A stretch of DNA of 48,388 nucleotides from Podaxis mareebaensis. Lineage: Eukaryota > Basidiomycota > Agaricomycetes > Agaricales > Agaricaceae. The stretch's first letter is position 1. The number at the start of each line of letters is the position of its first letter. The DNA is taken from contig JAEUWP010000225.1 in assembly GCA_018524725.1 (NCBI GenBank), positions 1 to 48,388 of the forward strand. The letters run 5' to 3'. Below the pieces are notes generated by a model. That model did not search any database, was not told the DNA's origin, and saw only the letters and a list, made by a program, of their open reading frames with translations. Both the position numbers and the translations under genes were made by a program. Below, piece by piece: positions 32,401 to 45,747 of the stretch.

Positions 32401-34314
32401 GGTGATTTGACCTTTGTAATGTCCCAATCTCGTATCTCTCACTGTTACATTTCACTAAACATCCAGCTTGAAGTGGCGCGAATTCGTGCTGCGGTGTCTG
32501 GAAATATCTGGCGGGCTTAAACATCTTGTAAGAGTGGGCCTGTACGGTGTCCTTAGTCACACTCCTTTGCCAGATAGAAACTTAAATTGAAGATGCCCAA
32601 ATTGCACCCCGACCTCTTGAGATACCACTGAATAACCACTTCGTAGGGAGTTAACCAGGTATTTGGTTCGGGCCTAGTTCATGTGTCGCCGCCAGTTGCC
32701 GTTTACCCTGGCAGGACGAATAAGACCGTGTCGGTTTTATTGAGGCTGTAGGATCTGCCCATTTGTTGGGGACACATGAGAAAACATTTTTCCTCGTCAA
32801 AGTGACCCTGGATACACCAACCAGGTCGACGGATAACGGGGATATCAAAAGGGCATTGGCGATTGTGGGTGCCACTTACCCCAGTATGGCTCCGCCTCCG
32901 CTCCCTGACTTATCCCAGACGCCTCACCTGTTGTGTGGTTCCAGATCCGATGGATTCTGAAGAAAAGCAAGGCGCTACAAAATTTCCTAGGTTGATGGAG
33001 CAAAGCAGTCCATGGTAGGGGCGTTCCATACTTCGATACCTCCCCAGTTGACGCAGCAATGTCATCACGCCCCTATTCTACCCTACCCCCTATGCTAAAC
33101 TGCTCGCTTGTGCGCAATTGCGTGATCGCCACTGTGGAGCTTATCGGATGAAAGGAATTTGATATCATCCGTCTGCCCGTTGTCCGAGTACCTACTAATC
33201 GTGGAGTTTTATGGTAACTAAAGGCGAGCACACGTTATTAACAAGTCCGAACACTCGAGATAGTGGATAGCCGGAACTGTATGGCCAAACTTCGTTGTAC
33301 TTTACGGGTACTTTTCCGTAGGGATCCATAATCCATGCCAACCAAGTGAAACGAGGTTTTCGTGCGAGTAGTCCTTCGCATCATTCTATCGCCGCATTCA
33401 TTCCATAAGAGTTTTTCTCTGCCACAAATGTCACTAACGCTATCCACCTGTACCGCCCCTCCCGACACACCCCCGCCCCTCCCATCTTTGCCCCGTCATC
33501 CAGATCGACCATCACTGTACCTCGCCAAGCCGGGCCCTACACAGATAATAAAATCTAAAAATACCTATAAATACCGAAAAAAATCAGCAGGCGGGCCTTG
33601 GCATTGACCCTCCCGCGCCGTCACCAATCCTTCTTCACGGAGTTGCAAAAAAAAGTCGGCTTCGTGTCGTCATTCCCCGTATTACAATTTATTAATAAAT
33701 CCCGCCGGCCGACTATGTATATATGCACCCGTGCTGTGTTCCTTGTCTGGATCGGGCACAATCGCCTGTAAGAGGCAGCTGCGATAAAAATAAATGCGTA
33801 ATTTAAACAACTCCTCCATCACGACGTTCCTGACCTGTCCCCCCTTGCCTTTTTATACCGATCCTCGCGGCCGCCGCGCCATCATGTTGACCTCATCGTG
33901 TTCGTCTTCGACCCAGACGCCAAAACTCTGTATAAATATATCTTTCATTTAATTTCAAATTCCAGGACATGCCGGCGGGATTGGTTATAGGTTATTTTCG
34001 TCCTGGTTTATTACCCTTCCCCAGTCTTTAAACGGGGTCGCATACGTCACCGGCAATGTAAAAAGTACGATGGGATACTAAAACGGCTATATGCGCTACA
34101 GCAGGACACACAACGGATGGGATACAGCGGATCAAGTGTTAAGGGTCGAGGAAGAGAGGCACATAGAAACAGCGAAAACAGCCATAAAACACGATAAATA
34201 ACCGAGCAGCACACGACGGGGAGCCACAAAACCAGAGTCCTTTTCTAATGGTACACGATGACAGGGATAGGCGACCTGTCACTTCAAGTTTTCGGAGTGT
34301 TGAAAAGTTGCTGA
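26456..34314. other. Gene-poor stretch of ~7.9 kb
   Basis: Apart from the 3' region of the Zn2Cys6 gene, I find no recognisable protein domain, coherent exon chain, tRNA, rRNA or long repeat. Many frames of 60-110 codons exist on both strands but overlap one another and lack codon bias. Some 33.4-34.0 kb sequence is C-rich on plus and may belong to the 3' side of the MADS gene. Old decayed transposons are possible but not demonstrable by eye. Confidence 0.4.
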
Positions 34315-36100
34315 TCAACCTCCTCCTTCGGGCTTCAGGTCTTTTTTATCGCTGCCAATTCCGCCCAGAGACCCGGGGCTGCCGAGGGCTGGATCATCTA
34401 CTTCGGAACCGACGCGTCGCTTATTTCCAGCCATACTGCCCATGCCAACACCCAGAGGAGAAGCGGCTTGGCCGCTTCCCCCACCACCTCCCCCTCCACT
34501 AGAGCCAAACATATCGGCAATGTCCGCTCTGTTATCCCCACCACTCCTTTCCCATGACATTGAGGGGTCCCTGCCAGAAGAGGATGGGTTTGCATTTCCG
34601 GACAGGAAGTCAAGCCAATTCGAACTCCCTTCGGCTGGTCCTGATGACGAATTTGCCGAAGGATTGGAAACTAGGGATATCAGTCAGCAAAAGAAGCGTT
34701 ACGTGAATATCTCACATGTCAAACCACTTGGACACTCACCAGAAGGCGCGGGGTTGGAAGATGGAGGACCAGATCCAGTGTTCGAGTTGTGGACCGGCCA
34801 GTCGAGCCCGAAGCCCTGACTTTGCGACTGACGGCTATGCTCGTCCGCGTCCAAGAATGCGGAAAAGAGGTCGCCTCCACCACCACCGCCACTACCTCCG
34901 CTTCCGCCGGGGTGGTGAGAGGAGGACTGGGGTGGGCGCATCATTCCTGGGTACATGCTCGTGTCATAGGAGGAATTAGCACTACTGGAACGTGCGGCGG
35001 AAAAGGCAGAGGGTGGAGGCCCCGAACCAGCAGTACGCGGGGCGGGACCACGCGAAGAGGAAGAACCGAAGTCCGGCTGGAGAGGAATGAAGACCGGTGG
35101 AGGCGTGGTGTGGTTGGAAACCGGGTAGAGAGGCGTGTACTGAGAATTTCCTGAATGGTGGTATTGTCCGCCTGTCCTAGAAAACGAAGCCCCTGAGCCA
35201 GTTTGATAATGATATGCGGTTGAACCGGAGGGCAAATGGTCGTCGGATGGAGATCGGCTATGCAGATTGGGGTGGTCTGTGCGTGGGCGCTTGGGGTGGT
35301 GAGACGGGTGTGTGCGCAGGTCGTGTCGATCGCTGGAAATAGGAAGCGAGGACCTAGGAGCCATTCCGTGCATGGGGAGAGGAGGCTGGGGAATGGAGAG
35401 ACCGCGGTCATGCATAAAGCCCATCTACAGAAGTTAAGCAAGGTCAGACGAAATGGCGGGGGAGAGACATACATCATTAGACATAGTAAGGTCCGAGCCG
35501 CGCTTCAATTTGGGATCGCCCCTGCGTTTCCCAGAGGTATCGTCGTCGTCGTCTTGATCATCGTCGTCGCCATCGCCCTCATCTATCTTGGTGTTGGCGT
35601 TGCCTGCAAAGTCCTGTGGCCCACGCGTGTCTTTTTCGCCGTCGTGCTGCAGGAGATGAGCGCTAGGGAAGAGGAGAGAAGGAGGAAGAACGTACACGAA
35701 TATGTCTCTGGACAATGTCATGGATGTCAGTGGAACAGTACTGGTAGAGCTTTAGATGGTGTCCAGGGCGTTCCTCTGCGCGATAAAAATAGAACAAGGG
35801 TCAGCGAGGAATATCTGGAGGAGAGAGGACGAGATACCGAAGATAATGACAGCAACGTCGACAGAGCAGAGGACGCCAAGCTCATACGCCTTTTTGAAGA
35901 GGCCATTCTTGCGCTGGAGGAGTGGCGGGCCAAGAATAAATATGCTGTAGGCAAAAATAGCGAATAAATTGGGAGGCGTGCCTTTAAAAAGGTGACTGAG
36001 CGGTTTCGCTCGTGCTGTGGCTGAAATGAGCAGAAATACAGGTGTTGGACGACGGGATACTGACAGTAATTGGCTGAATTTCGATCTTGCGACGGCCCAT
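34315..36100 (-). CDS. MADS-box (SRF/MEF2-type) transcription factor, Rlm1-like
   Basis: Seven exons close in phase to 479 residues (36,100-36,065; 36,014-35,982; 35,913-35,838; 35,775-35,696; 35,646-35,473; 35,424-34,740; 34,670-34,315). The MADS box is split over the first exons: [63 protein letters not shown]. An acidic block ([13 protein letters not shown]) and basic [10 protein letters not shown] follow, then a long Ser/Pro/Gly-rich low-complexity tail. MEF2/Rlm1-type factors act in cell-wall integrity signalling in fungi; that role is by family only. Intron 2 (35,981-35,914) has a GC donor, forced by the invariant MADS sequence on both sides. Confidence 0.94.
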
Positions 36101-39100
36101 GGTGGGGAGGAGATGGATGGAGGAGAGAAGGCGAGCTGCCTCTTGAAATCCGTTTGTTTTGTTCGGCACACATGCCGACATCCCACTCAATGTCCTTTTT
36201 CGGACTCCGCCCCGGCGCCCCATCACCAGCTCGCCCCGGTTCATTTCCATGGCACTCTCCGCAGCGAGCCAGCCACGTCAGATCCCTCCCACTCCAGCAT
36301 TCCCACGCTCAGCGCCCCAGCCCCGGTCCTCCGTCTCCCTTTCCAAAAACATTCCTTTTCTTCTCACCACCTATAAATATCCCCTGACATTACCTCCCGC
36401 TCGCACGTCAAATAAACTATCTGATTATCAGCCGGCCCCGTAAACCAGCTTGCTGCGCACCCTCCAGATGCGACATAACCTCGCTTTGCCAGTAGTCTCC
36501 TGCTCTTCTACGACGTTCCTCGCTTTTTTCTCTCCAATTTTCGGTACTTCCGTTCCAATGTTCTTAACTTCCGCCGGAACCAGAATGTAAAAACAGAACA
36601 ACCGTTCACGTACATCGTCTTAATTCTTCATCCCCACTGCGACAACCCATCAGCGATATCACCGTCCTTAAACCCTCGACCGAAATATCCCTCCGACAAA
36701 CAACAGAACCTCGATACCGTGTCTATTGATCGTATCTAGGTGTCGTATTCTGGTCCTGGACTCTGCCCTCTCAACTTCCATCGACGGGCAATCATGTGAA
36801 GCATCACCCGCCCGCCTGTCTCCCGTAGATTTCCTCCTGACTTTGGGGCTCGCTTATCCTTGTTTCCGAACCGGAGGCTTGTCAAAAACCCGCCACGCGC
36901 GGGGGTAATAGCAGGCTCAAATCTGGCCGTCGAGACATCTCCATGCCTTAGCGCCTCCTAGAACTAGTTTGAAGATTTGGAATCTTCCTCAGAACACATG
37001 ACTTACTTTCCACACAGAGTCTTTCCTTCGCTCGGAGATTGAACTGCTTACCGCAAGACTGTACCCGCCTTCTGTGCAAGATAGGCTATTCAGCTTAGGC
37101 ATATAGTCGGACAAAGCACGACACCTATGACTTCCCCATGGCATCGCCAGCAGTTCAGACAATCCCGGCGGCTGCGACAATCTTGCCTTGTCCAACTCTT
37201 GCTCAACGCTTACGCGAGCGGCACCATAGAACTCAATCTAGTATCGCCACCGCACCTCCACTGAGATGAAGGATCCAATTACCCCGAAGGAGACTTCCCT
37301 CCACGTCCAGTCCCTTCGTCCGAATTCTACCCAATGATTCTATGCCATCATTGCGTGCCCCCGTATCCTGACAAGAAGCATCTCGATCGATCCAGTTACC
37401 ATACTGCACACTGCGTGCCGCGGGATCCGGATTTCGGCGACCTGGCTGAATGGTAACGCTGCTCATCTCTCGACAGGAAACTCATGCCCTGAGACCTGAG
37501 TGCCTACCCTGCAGCAACATCGAGGTTTTCGCCAGATCCTTGCCTCCTATTTCTTCTTCTTCGGGGCTGTGGTGGTCGAAGCATAAACGAGGACAACAAT
37601 GCATATCACCATCGTCAATGTCATCCGTAACTGTCCATCCCACCTACGCCCATACCGACCAGCATAGCTAACGCCCTCTTTTCACCCTCGGAGTCTCACG
37701 TAGTCACCCACGCGCCACACGAGCTGTCCAATGGCACTACGCATACATATGACAGGACGAGAATTCAAACCCTAATTCGAGCGGCGCCCATCGGCATATC
37801 AATACTCAATACTGATCGAAATGCTCCAGATCGTGCTTCGCACCTCACTCTGCCTCATGCATGTCTACTTATCCGGCGCATGAGAACAAATCTCGCTTCT
37901 GTGTTTTGCGTCCTTTGGCATCAACCCCCGCGCAAACAACATCATGCGTGACACCTAACTTCTGTCAAAACACTCGCTGGCATCGGTTGGTTGGTTGACT
38001 TTGGACAACGGGGAAGATGATTCTTCTTCGATCATTGTTGAACACCCGATGTCAAATGACAGGGTGTTCATAGGGTACTGTTTCTCTGAGATTGAGAATC
38101 CAAGCACCAAGAAAAAAACGCATGATCATTGATAAAATCAACGGCAAGGTCAAAGTGTGCATAACGGCACGCCACAACATTCACAGCTCCCTTGCGCACA
38201 ATGAAACTAGGCTCAGCAAACCAGTGTACGGCGTGAGCATATGACTGATACTCATTATCAAGATTGTGACATGTCCGCAGCCCGTGGCTTGCAATACCAT
38301 ATATCGTTACCGACACGATGACTGGTTCTTCTGACAAGCGGATGAGGAGCCGTACACCTCACCCGCGACCTATCATCCATTGAACATGATGACCAAGACC
38401 GAACCAGACCCTGCGCCAAGTTCAAGATTTAACATAACGAAATGGAACGAAATGGGAAGGCTCTGATGGCTGAATCACACCGCGCGTTCGTGCCATCATC
38501 ACGAAGCTCCAAGTGGTCCACAAACATGCGAAAACCCAAGAACACGCGACGCGATTATGACATCTTTCTGTAACGCGAACCTGAAGCTTATAGTATAAAC
38601 ATATATAAATATAAAATTGAATTGCGAAATCCACTAATACAATTTGTATCGGATTTTCGTCCTCCATTGGACTCGAATTTGCCGGGACCGCATGATGACC
38701 GATTCACCTGTGTATCTATGTTGGTTGACATTTTGCCTCGTGTTGTGCTATCTGGGCGCTAGAAGACAGAAGACCGGCGACATCAGCGGCGAAGGATGAA
38801 TGCAGCTAGCCCTAAGCCTCATGTTCGAGATACCCAAACGCGCCTCGATAACCCACAACAAACCGTCGGAGAAACACCGATTTAATTTGAACCACCGAGA
38901 TCCTAACGCAAGTTACTCCTGACTGTCATGGAACGGCGAGTTGACAAAAAAAGCCTCCGTTGCCAAGCCCACCTCCCGAAATATGTATTACTTGATAATT
39001 CCATAAACTTCACGATCATTAGACGACATGATCGATCTCGAAAACAAGGCGGCGGTTGCAAACAGCACTGCACTTCACCCGAGGTTACCTCCTATATACC

Positions 39101-41307
39101 AGATATCTTTCGGCTCCTTTTTGTCTAAGGTTGCTTCTGTATGGCTACGGCTATTGTTTATGCACCATCGTGTCATACTACTTGGGGTTCTGGCCCGCTT
39201 ACTGCTCGGGGCTGTGCTCGAAGCCATTAGATTATGAGCCAACTCAATTGTCTTGGGCTCGGCCTCGGATAGTAAGCTGATCTCGGGCGGGAAGGGGATG
39301 AGGAAAAGGGAAAAAGGGTCCAGGCCCACATGTGGCGTTATGGCAATATGCAGGAGGAGTAGGTGGAGACGAGTGGTTTGTGCCAGGGTTCCACACACAT
39401 GCAGGACCCTGGGGCAATTCGTCGGAGGAGTATACGGTAGAAACAGTGTGGCCAGGCTCAGGCTCAATATTCTTTTCAATGTCTTGAGAGGTTCAACGAA
39501 TACTGCTACCCACCGGGTGGGAAAGGACAATAAAGGACGGTTAATCCCTATCTGTCGCACAAAGCTCATAGCTGAGATCATCATACCATTCCTGAACTGT
39601 CGTAGCGGCTCAGAGAAGCTTTCTGCTTGGTACCTAACGGCGAGCTCTACGCTAAGCTACCAAAGGAAGAGAACTAGCCTAGGGCAAGACTTCAAGGGTC
39701 GGGCTAGCGCGGTGCTACCCTCAGTCGACTGGACCCTTTCTATCCAGACTCGGAGTAGTTCTACCTCTCAGCCCCTGCCCCACCACTGGTCATGAAATAT
39801 GCATCTCCATCTTGAGGAGTCCGAATCTCATCTGCCATCTCATTTACCTCTCGCCAGGGCCCAACTCACTGGGTAGCTCACTGCCCCCTGTCCCAATTGG
39901 CTCGATATAAGGGCACCATAGGCCAATGACCCAGCGGCGGTGTTAGTTGGCACAACCAAATTCCAGAGGCTTGCGGCGTGACATGGTCATACCACCTAGT
40001 CCAACATGGGGAGCCCAGATCCAGTCTCAATGTTCCTCTTATGTTTACACACGAACATGCAGCTGAGTAAGACTCTAACAACCAGGAGTGGGACCGATGA
40101 TCCAATGGAATAATGGTCAGTTTCGTTACTTTAGTTGATTGGTTTCATTGACTCCGCCCTTGTCGTGAGATATTCGTGAAGTTAAATTTGATCTGGGCTG
40201 CTAGGATGCGTTTCGAACAAGCCTTCGACGAGACTGAGAGGCCCGTCTCTACGCTGCGATTAATTTGTTATCACTGGCGGCGTTGTTATCTTCTGGACTC
40301 TAATATACATCTCAGGCGGCCGGCCTCTATACCACATCGGACGGAACCCATGTCATGTGTTGACGTTGTGACATGGATACTTACGGCTCGCCGACCTAGA
40401 TCAGACTTTATCATGATCTTTCCTAGTTTGTGCAAGTTATGTTACCAGTAATATGCTCGAAGATAACTCGTTCAGTCTGGAGAGTTCATCACTTTGCACC
40501 GCCCCTGTACGTTCCCGTCGTCGGACACCGTCATGGTGTTGTTGATGCCTTGCAGAGCCGGTTCGATATGTACACGCATGCTGACCATCGATTGATGCTC
40601 ATATACACGACTGAGTGAGATGTGAACCACCCATGCATTCGAAGAGGCAGTACCGTTCCCCTTTGACCAAGTTATTAGCTACAACGAACTGCCTGCCAAA
40701 CTGCTCACCGCCTTGACTAAGTCATTTCAGATTAAGGCTAAATAAAGCAGGCAGTCGATTATAACAATAGCAGCAGATGAAATATCTTCCCTGAAAGAAG
40801 CGTCAATGGTGTCGCTCGATCTCTTGATCCTCCCAGAGAAAGTCAACAGACATACCAAAATATCGGCTCTCTGGCACCTGATGATGGTATCGTCCAGTCA
40901 TTGTTTCTTGCTCTGGAGTAGCACCTGCTGCGGATTCATCAGAAGGGTTCTCTGACTCACTACTTACACACGACTCGGTCTATAGAACAACCTAGAGCCT
41001 CACACACCGCGGACATTGTAAAGTTCAGTTCGAACCCCGCGAAGCCATGTCATGGGGAAGGCGCCTCGCAGATATCGGCAGGGAACCCGAAAAGTTCTGA
41101 AAGCCGGAAGAGGATATATTTACGCAGAAACCTGGGTATTCCAAAAATATTGGGGAAAACACAACCTCTTTGGTGCGGTCTGTAATCACGCCAAGTGGCT
41201 GCGAGTCACGGGAGCTTTTGGGTAGGCCAAGGATATTGACGTCATATTCATCCTCTTAATTCTACTCAAGGTGGCAGTGCAATGACCCAACCCTGCAGTG
41301 TACGACC
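36101..41307. other. Gene-poor stretch of ~5.2 kb
   Basis: The first several hundred bases are upstream of the MADS gene. The rest shows no recognisable domain, exon chain, RNA gene or repeat. The longest frames (39,253-39,795 plus and 39,075-39,584 minus) lie antisense to one another and match nothing I know. CpG content looks normal here, unlike the block at 43.6-47.2 kb. Confidence 0.4.
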
Positions 41308-41991
41308 ATGTTCTCCATATCGACCTTGCTCGTCCTCCTCGCTACAATCTTCTCAACATGTGCTCAGGTTGTCGTACGCCGCCGCAGAAGGCGCAGCGTA
41401 GGTTCCATCATTGCGGGCTGTATAGTCGGTATGCCGCCAACTCGTCATCAAACATCAAGGGTGATACCCGATCCATCTAATTCAATTTATTCATAGGCGG
41501 CGTCTGTCTGATCATTCTCCTGCTCTTTGTCTTTGCAGTGCTTCGCCGTCGCAGGCGGAGGGCTCGCGTTATTGCAGTCACTCGGGGACAACCTGGAGGT
41601 TCCCAAGACCCTCATACTGCTGGTTGGTTTGGCGGTCCTTTTGGCGGCTACCGTGGAGCGCCACCGCCACCCCGTGGTGCAGATGGAGGTCCTGGAATGA
41701 TGCAGCATGATATGTACAGGCCCCATGAGCCCGGGAGCCCCAAATACCCCACGCCTCCACCCTACGTCGGTGACAGCAACCCTGGCAATAACCACTTGGT
41801 GAGTGCACATATCCTCCCGTACGCCATAATCTAGTCCTTGAATGCGACTTCCGACGCCTTATCTCTAGCCACCGGGCGCTCCTCCACCGGCTCACACAAA
41901 GGTGAGATTCCATGGTGCCTGTTCCATCAGAACTCTTATTTAAGTCTTTGAATAGGGAAATGACCACTTTGTGGGAGGGTTCAGAACTTGA
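41308..41991 (+). CDS. Small single-pass membrane protein with PPxY tail
   Basis: Four exons close in phase (41,308-41,428; 41,497-41,798; 41,869-41,901; 41,956-41,991) for 163 residues. A signal peptide or first hydrophobic segment (MFSISTLLVLLATIFSTCAQ) is followed by VVVRRRRRRS, a second hydrophobic span (IIAGCIVGGVCLIILLLFVF) bounded by RRRRRR, and a Gly/Pro-rich tail with PTPPPYVG. If the first segment is cleaved, the arginine-flanked span anchors the protein with its tail in the cytosol by the positive-inside rule. PPxY motifs recruit WW domains of Rsp5/NEDD4-type ubiquitin ligases, so an adaptor role is possible but is inference. I do not recognise a named family. Confidence 0.75.
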
Positions 41992-43576
41992 TCTCCTTGA
42001 ACATAGAGAAACGCGTAGGATTCGAACTTTGCTGTAATAATTGACCGCGAAGATATGCTTCTATTCTTGTTATGAGTATCATATGTTTAACGGAATTCCG
42101 AGGACCCTTAATGCGAAATACATCCTACACGGTTAATCTATACGGATGTAGAGTTTGGACATCTGAATGTATCATAAACCTACTTTCTCAGCATGTTTGA
42201 GTGCTAGCCCTTCCATAGGACGACTTTGGAAGGGGATCATACCAAGTATCGGAGGCATAATCTGGATCCCTCACGTCAATTACTTCCGTTCCGCATGTGG
42301 TGCACTCATATCCATCGCCATTCAGGATCGCACATAGATCCCAAATCATCCATTTCGTCTGTTTTGCAGATGTTTCGATATGCATCATATCCGAGGTGGA
42401 AATGAGAATAAAACCTTGTTACGCACGCCTCATGCGCACACAGACGAAGTAATAGAAGTAATAGCTTCGCTCATAAAGGAATGCGATTGACGGTCGTAGT
42501 TGTCTAACATCCACCATTACCATTGGCCACTATGAATACAGAGCAGAAGGCCTACCTCTTCACCAGTTCTGTTGGAATGGAGTATGAGGATCACAGAAGC
42601 AAGCCGATGTGTGCATAGAAACAGTCCACCGGTGAGGGGTGCGCGTTCGGGAGACCATATTTGCAGTGGTTTGGGAACGTGAGCTATTAGGGCATGGATC
42701 TCGATCAAAGGTGGTCGGACCATGAATTGGATAATCAACCATAGAATAGTCCCTCGGAGTACCGTGGCTTTGACAGTGGCGGTGCCGATGGCTTTTATGG
42801 CTTCGTTGACGTCGGACTAGTCGGTGAGACGGCGGTCTCTGAGGTTCATGCATAGTGGAATTAAGGAATGTCCCAGCCACACTTTGGTGAACGCTAACAT
42901 GAACATTGGAGTTGACGTTGAGAATGACGGTTGCATAGAAAGGCGGAAAGGAACATGGTGGACACAAGTGGGTCGTACACCTCCCCGAAGATCGTGTGGG
43001 GAGCAGCTTTGTCGTGAACAAATGATTCACGCCAGTTGACCATGTGAACTGACAGTGGCGGCTGCACCGAGCCTTTGATAGTTTTCCTTATCAATTCCAG
43101 AAAGGCGTCAACAGCTTTGGATGGAAAAGGGGGGTTATCCACGCCTCTCCCTTTCATACCCCAAATCCAGGAAATGGTTTGCAGCCGCTGTAATCTCGGA
43201 GGTTTAGTGGGTAGCGTAGTGAGGAGTCAGTTACACCACGTATCTGATACGGATTCTCTGTTCGGGATAGGTGGCCTGAAAGGCGGTTTGTGCTATCGTC
43301 GCAAATGATTGCACATTGGGAACATCCTCTAAATAGTTCCTAACATTGTCATGCATTTTTACAGGAACTATCCCTGTGCTCATGGAAGTTGGCAACCCGC
43401 TAGATGGTGTTTGTAACGACTGGCAGCCAAACATTTCCCATGACTACCCAAAACCCCTCGTGGGTCGCAGTCCAGGTGAGCCTCGAGGCCATGCAAGAGT
43501 GGATGCTCAGTACTAAGTACCAGGTTTTGAGTCTCCCGTACTTATTCCCCGGTTCGAGAACTGCAGCCCTGCTACG
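41992..43576 (-). pseudogene. Degraded unknown coding sequence
   Basis: Minus-strand pieces look protein-like but do not join. They include DNVRNYLEDVPNVQSFATIA with YPEQRIRIRYV (~43,235-43,360), PFPSKAVDAFLELIRKTI (~43,080-43,130), AIKAIGTATVKATVLRGTIL with IEIHALIAHVPKPLQIWSPE (~42,640-42,810) and CTTCGTEVIDVRDPDY (~42,250). In-frame stops separate them. They could be exons of one decayed gene. I do not recognise the family. Confidence 0.3.
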
Positions 43577-43746
43577 CAATACTCATATTCTATAAATGTC
43601 TATTCCCCTGGAGAAAATGTCATCAGCCTATTCCCTCACATTCTCCACCATCTCATGCACACTTGGCTTCCATATTGACACTACTCCAAGCTCTAATAAC
43701 ACAAGATGCTCCTCAGCTGGGATACTAGAGTGGCTTCTGTGACATT

Positions 43747-44889
43747 TCTGAAGTTCTATTTCCTAATGATTCACTGTATGGTTGGCCAGTGACAAGTCTG
43801 GGTCATATTTCTGTGGCCACTTTCCTCTCCAAGATTTTGTGTCCTTCATAACACTACCCCACTGAAACTACAGGAAACACTTCTTCCATGATTCAGGCAT
43901 ACAACAAAAACATCAGTGAGAATGTCCAAGAGGATATTAGTGATAATGGCAATGAATTCTTTGCTACACTATTCACTCCTGAGGCTGTGAATCTCTTACC
44001 TTCCTCTTATCTCTTGCAATGCTGATGGGAAGGGCCCAAGCTGTCCTTGCAGACTGCAGCCCTGGTTGGCCTAGTGGACAATGTAACAGATATCCTCCCA
44101 TTCAAACAGGCAGTAGCAGGTGATACTATTGAGGACCAGATGAGGAGAGGAGCTGATATGGTGTTTGCTAAATATTTCAATTATTTGTATAGTGACCAGC
44201 CTGACCAATGCCTTCCCTCCAGGGCAATTGAATTGCCAAAGGTTGTGAGTGGCCTCTGCAGTATCAGCACTCCAATAGGCAACCAGGTCATGGAGTGCAT
44301 CCAGTCAAGTCCCTTTAGGTATGCTCTCACACTACACTACCAGAGCATATCTTACAACTTTGTCACATATCAGCAAATTGGATCTACCAACCTGGGTGGA
44401 ATGTGAGATCAAGTCTTAAATATATTAACAACATCATACCAGGTCAAGCAATCATTGATCTGATTTGTACTGGAACCAAACTCATTGATGATAATGCCAA
44501 ACTGACATGGGGTTTCATACCTCTGAATGGAACATATGATTCTGCTGTTGGAGATCAAAGCAGCTGGAGATGCAACATGATATTCTTATACATGACTGGT
44601 GCTCTCACAAACAATGGTCTTTGTGCCAGTTTTTTATGGTCTATTACCCTGGTATATGCACTTATCCCTTTATTGCATTACTTTCTTGTAATCTTTGTTT
44701 TGAAAGGCATTTTTTGGGGTGCAGTTCGACAAGCCCTCTAGTGTAGCCACTCCAAAGACCAACCAAGAACCACCATACACACCTGTACTGGACTTTTGTG
44801 ATGTGTTTGGCTTTGAGTTTGGCTCAGTGCTGCCAGACTCATTGTACACTGAGGGTGTGTTAGGATGGTCCTTATCACTGGTCACCTAA
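43747..44889 (+). pseudogene. Unknown protein gene in the CpG-depleted block
   Basis: Coding-like pieces in order are NDSLYGWPVTSLGHISVATF, SSMIQAYNKNISENVQEDIS, SLQTAALVGLVDNVTDILPF with GDTIEDQMRRGADMVFAKYF, YALTLHYQSISYNFVTYQQ, AIIDLICTGTKLIDDNAKLT with WGFIPLNGTYDSAVG and GALTNNGLCASF, and after an intron (~44,639-44,723) FDKPSSVATPKTNQEPPYTP ending LGWSLSLVT at 44,889. Several stops interrupt it (e.g. after LPSSYLLQC near 44,022). The protein would be large and Asn/Thr-rich, perhaps a surface protein. I do not recognise the family. Confidence 0.45.
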
Positions 44890-45747
44890 GCTTTGCTAGG
44901 GGGTGGCTATCTCACTAGATGGTTTGCAGAGGTGCTAGGATCTAGCAAGAAGGATCATGATAAGAAGGTGGCAAGGCAAGTGTCCAGTTAAGCACACTCA
45001 AGAGGTTAAATGTCTATAAGTCAAGAATATGACCAATAGAACATTTACTACCACACTGATTGTGAACTAACATCAATTGCAGAGTTAAGAGAATAACACT
45101 GAGATTTAAGAATATAGGAAGCTTGCACTTCCAGTACACAAGCAGCTATTTAAGCTTTACTTCTAGAGTCCTAAAGAGGTAACTATGATGAAGTAATGAT
45201 ATGAGTCTGAGAGTCAATAGAAGCATAACTATGGAGTGGAATGGGATGAGAATAGAAACTAGGACTGAGATAGAAACTAGACAAGAAAGGAAACTAACTA
45301 GGTAAGGAAATAGTGCAAGTCAGAGTTTGGGCAGGATACAGAGATATGAGACAAGGAGTCTGTAGTAACAAGATAAGAAAGAAACTATATACTGAGGTTA
45401 TATTACTAGTCCATATCATGGTGAAGATGTCTGTCAGCAGAATTGGAAGAGTAGGAGTCAGGAGACAAGGCAGAGCAGGGAATGGTGAAGCCTCCAATGG
45501 GAGACAAGTCAGTAGAGTCTGACTCATGCATTGGACTGTGGTGTGGCAAGGATGATGACAATGATGACAAGGAAACATCTGCAGTGACATAGGGAGGTGG
45601 ATATGGAGGGGGATTTGCAGCAGGTTCAGAGTCATCAATGCTGGGGACATTGGAGTCAATGCTGTAGAGTGGAGGAAGCTGTGATCAATGGGGAGGGATT
45701 GCTAGAGGTTTATCAGAGTTAGGATTGAGGCAATAGACTTCTACTTC
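44890..45747. other. Purine-rich CpG-free spacer
   Basis: The plus strand is strongly A/G-rich with many GAGTC, AGAAAC and GATGA words and no coherent exon. The antisense frame at 45,294-45,659 is Leu/Pro/Ser-rich because of that composition and is not taken as a gene. Confidence 0.4.

Noticed and set aside
39075..39795. 169- and 180-codon frames on opposite strands
   Set aside because: They overlap each other, lack codon bias and recognisable motifs, and no exon chain extends them.
40870..40890. CTGATGA resembling a third hammerhead core
   Set aside because: No stem II, GAAA or stem III follows at the required spacing.
41025..41050. GTTCGAACCCCGC resembling a tRNA T-loop
   Set aside because: No acceptor, D or anticodon arms can be paired around it. 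No tRNA or rRNA was found in the window.
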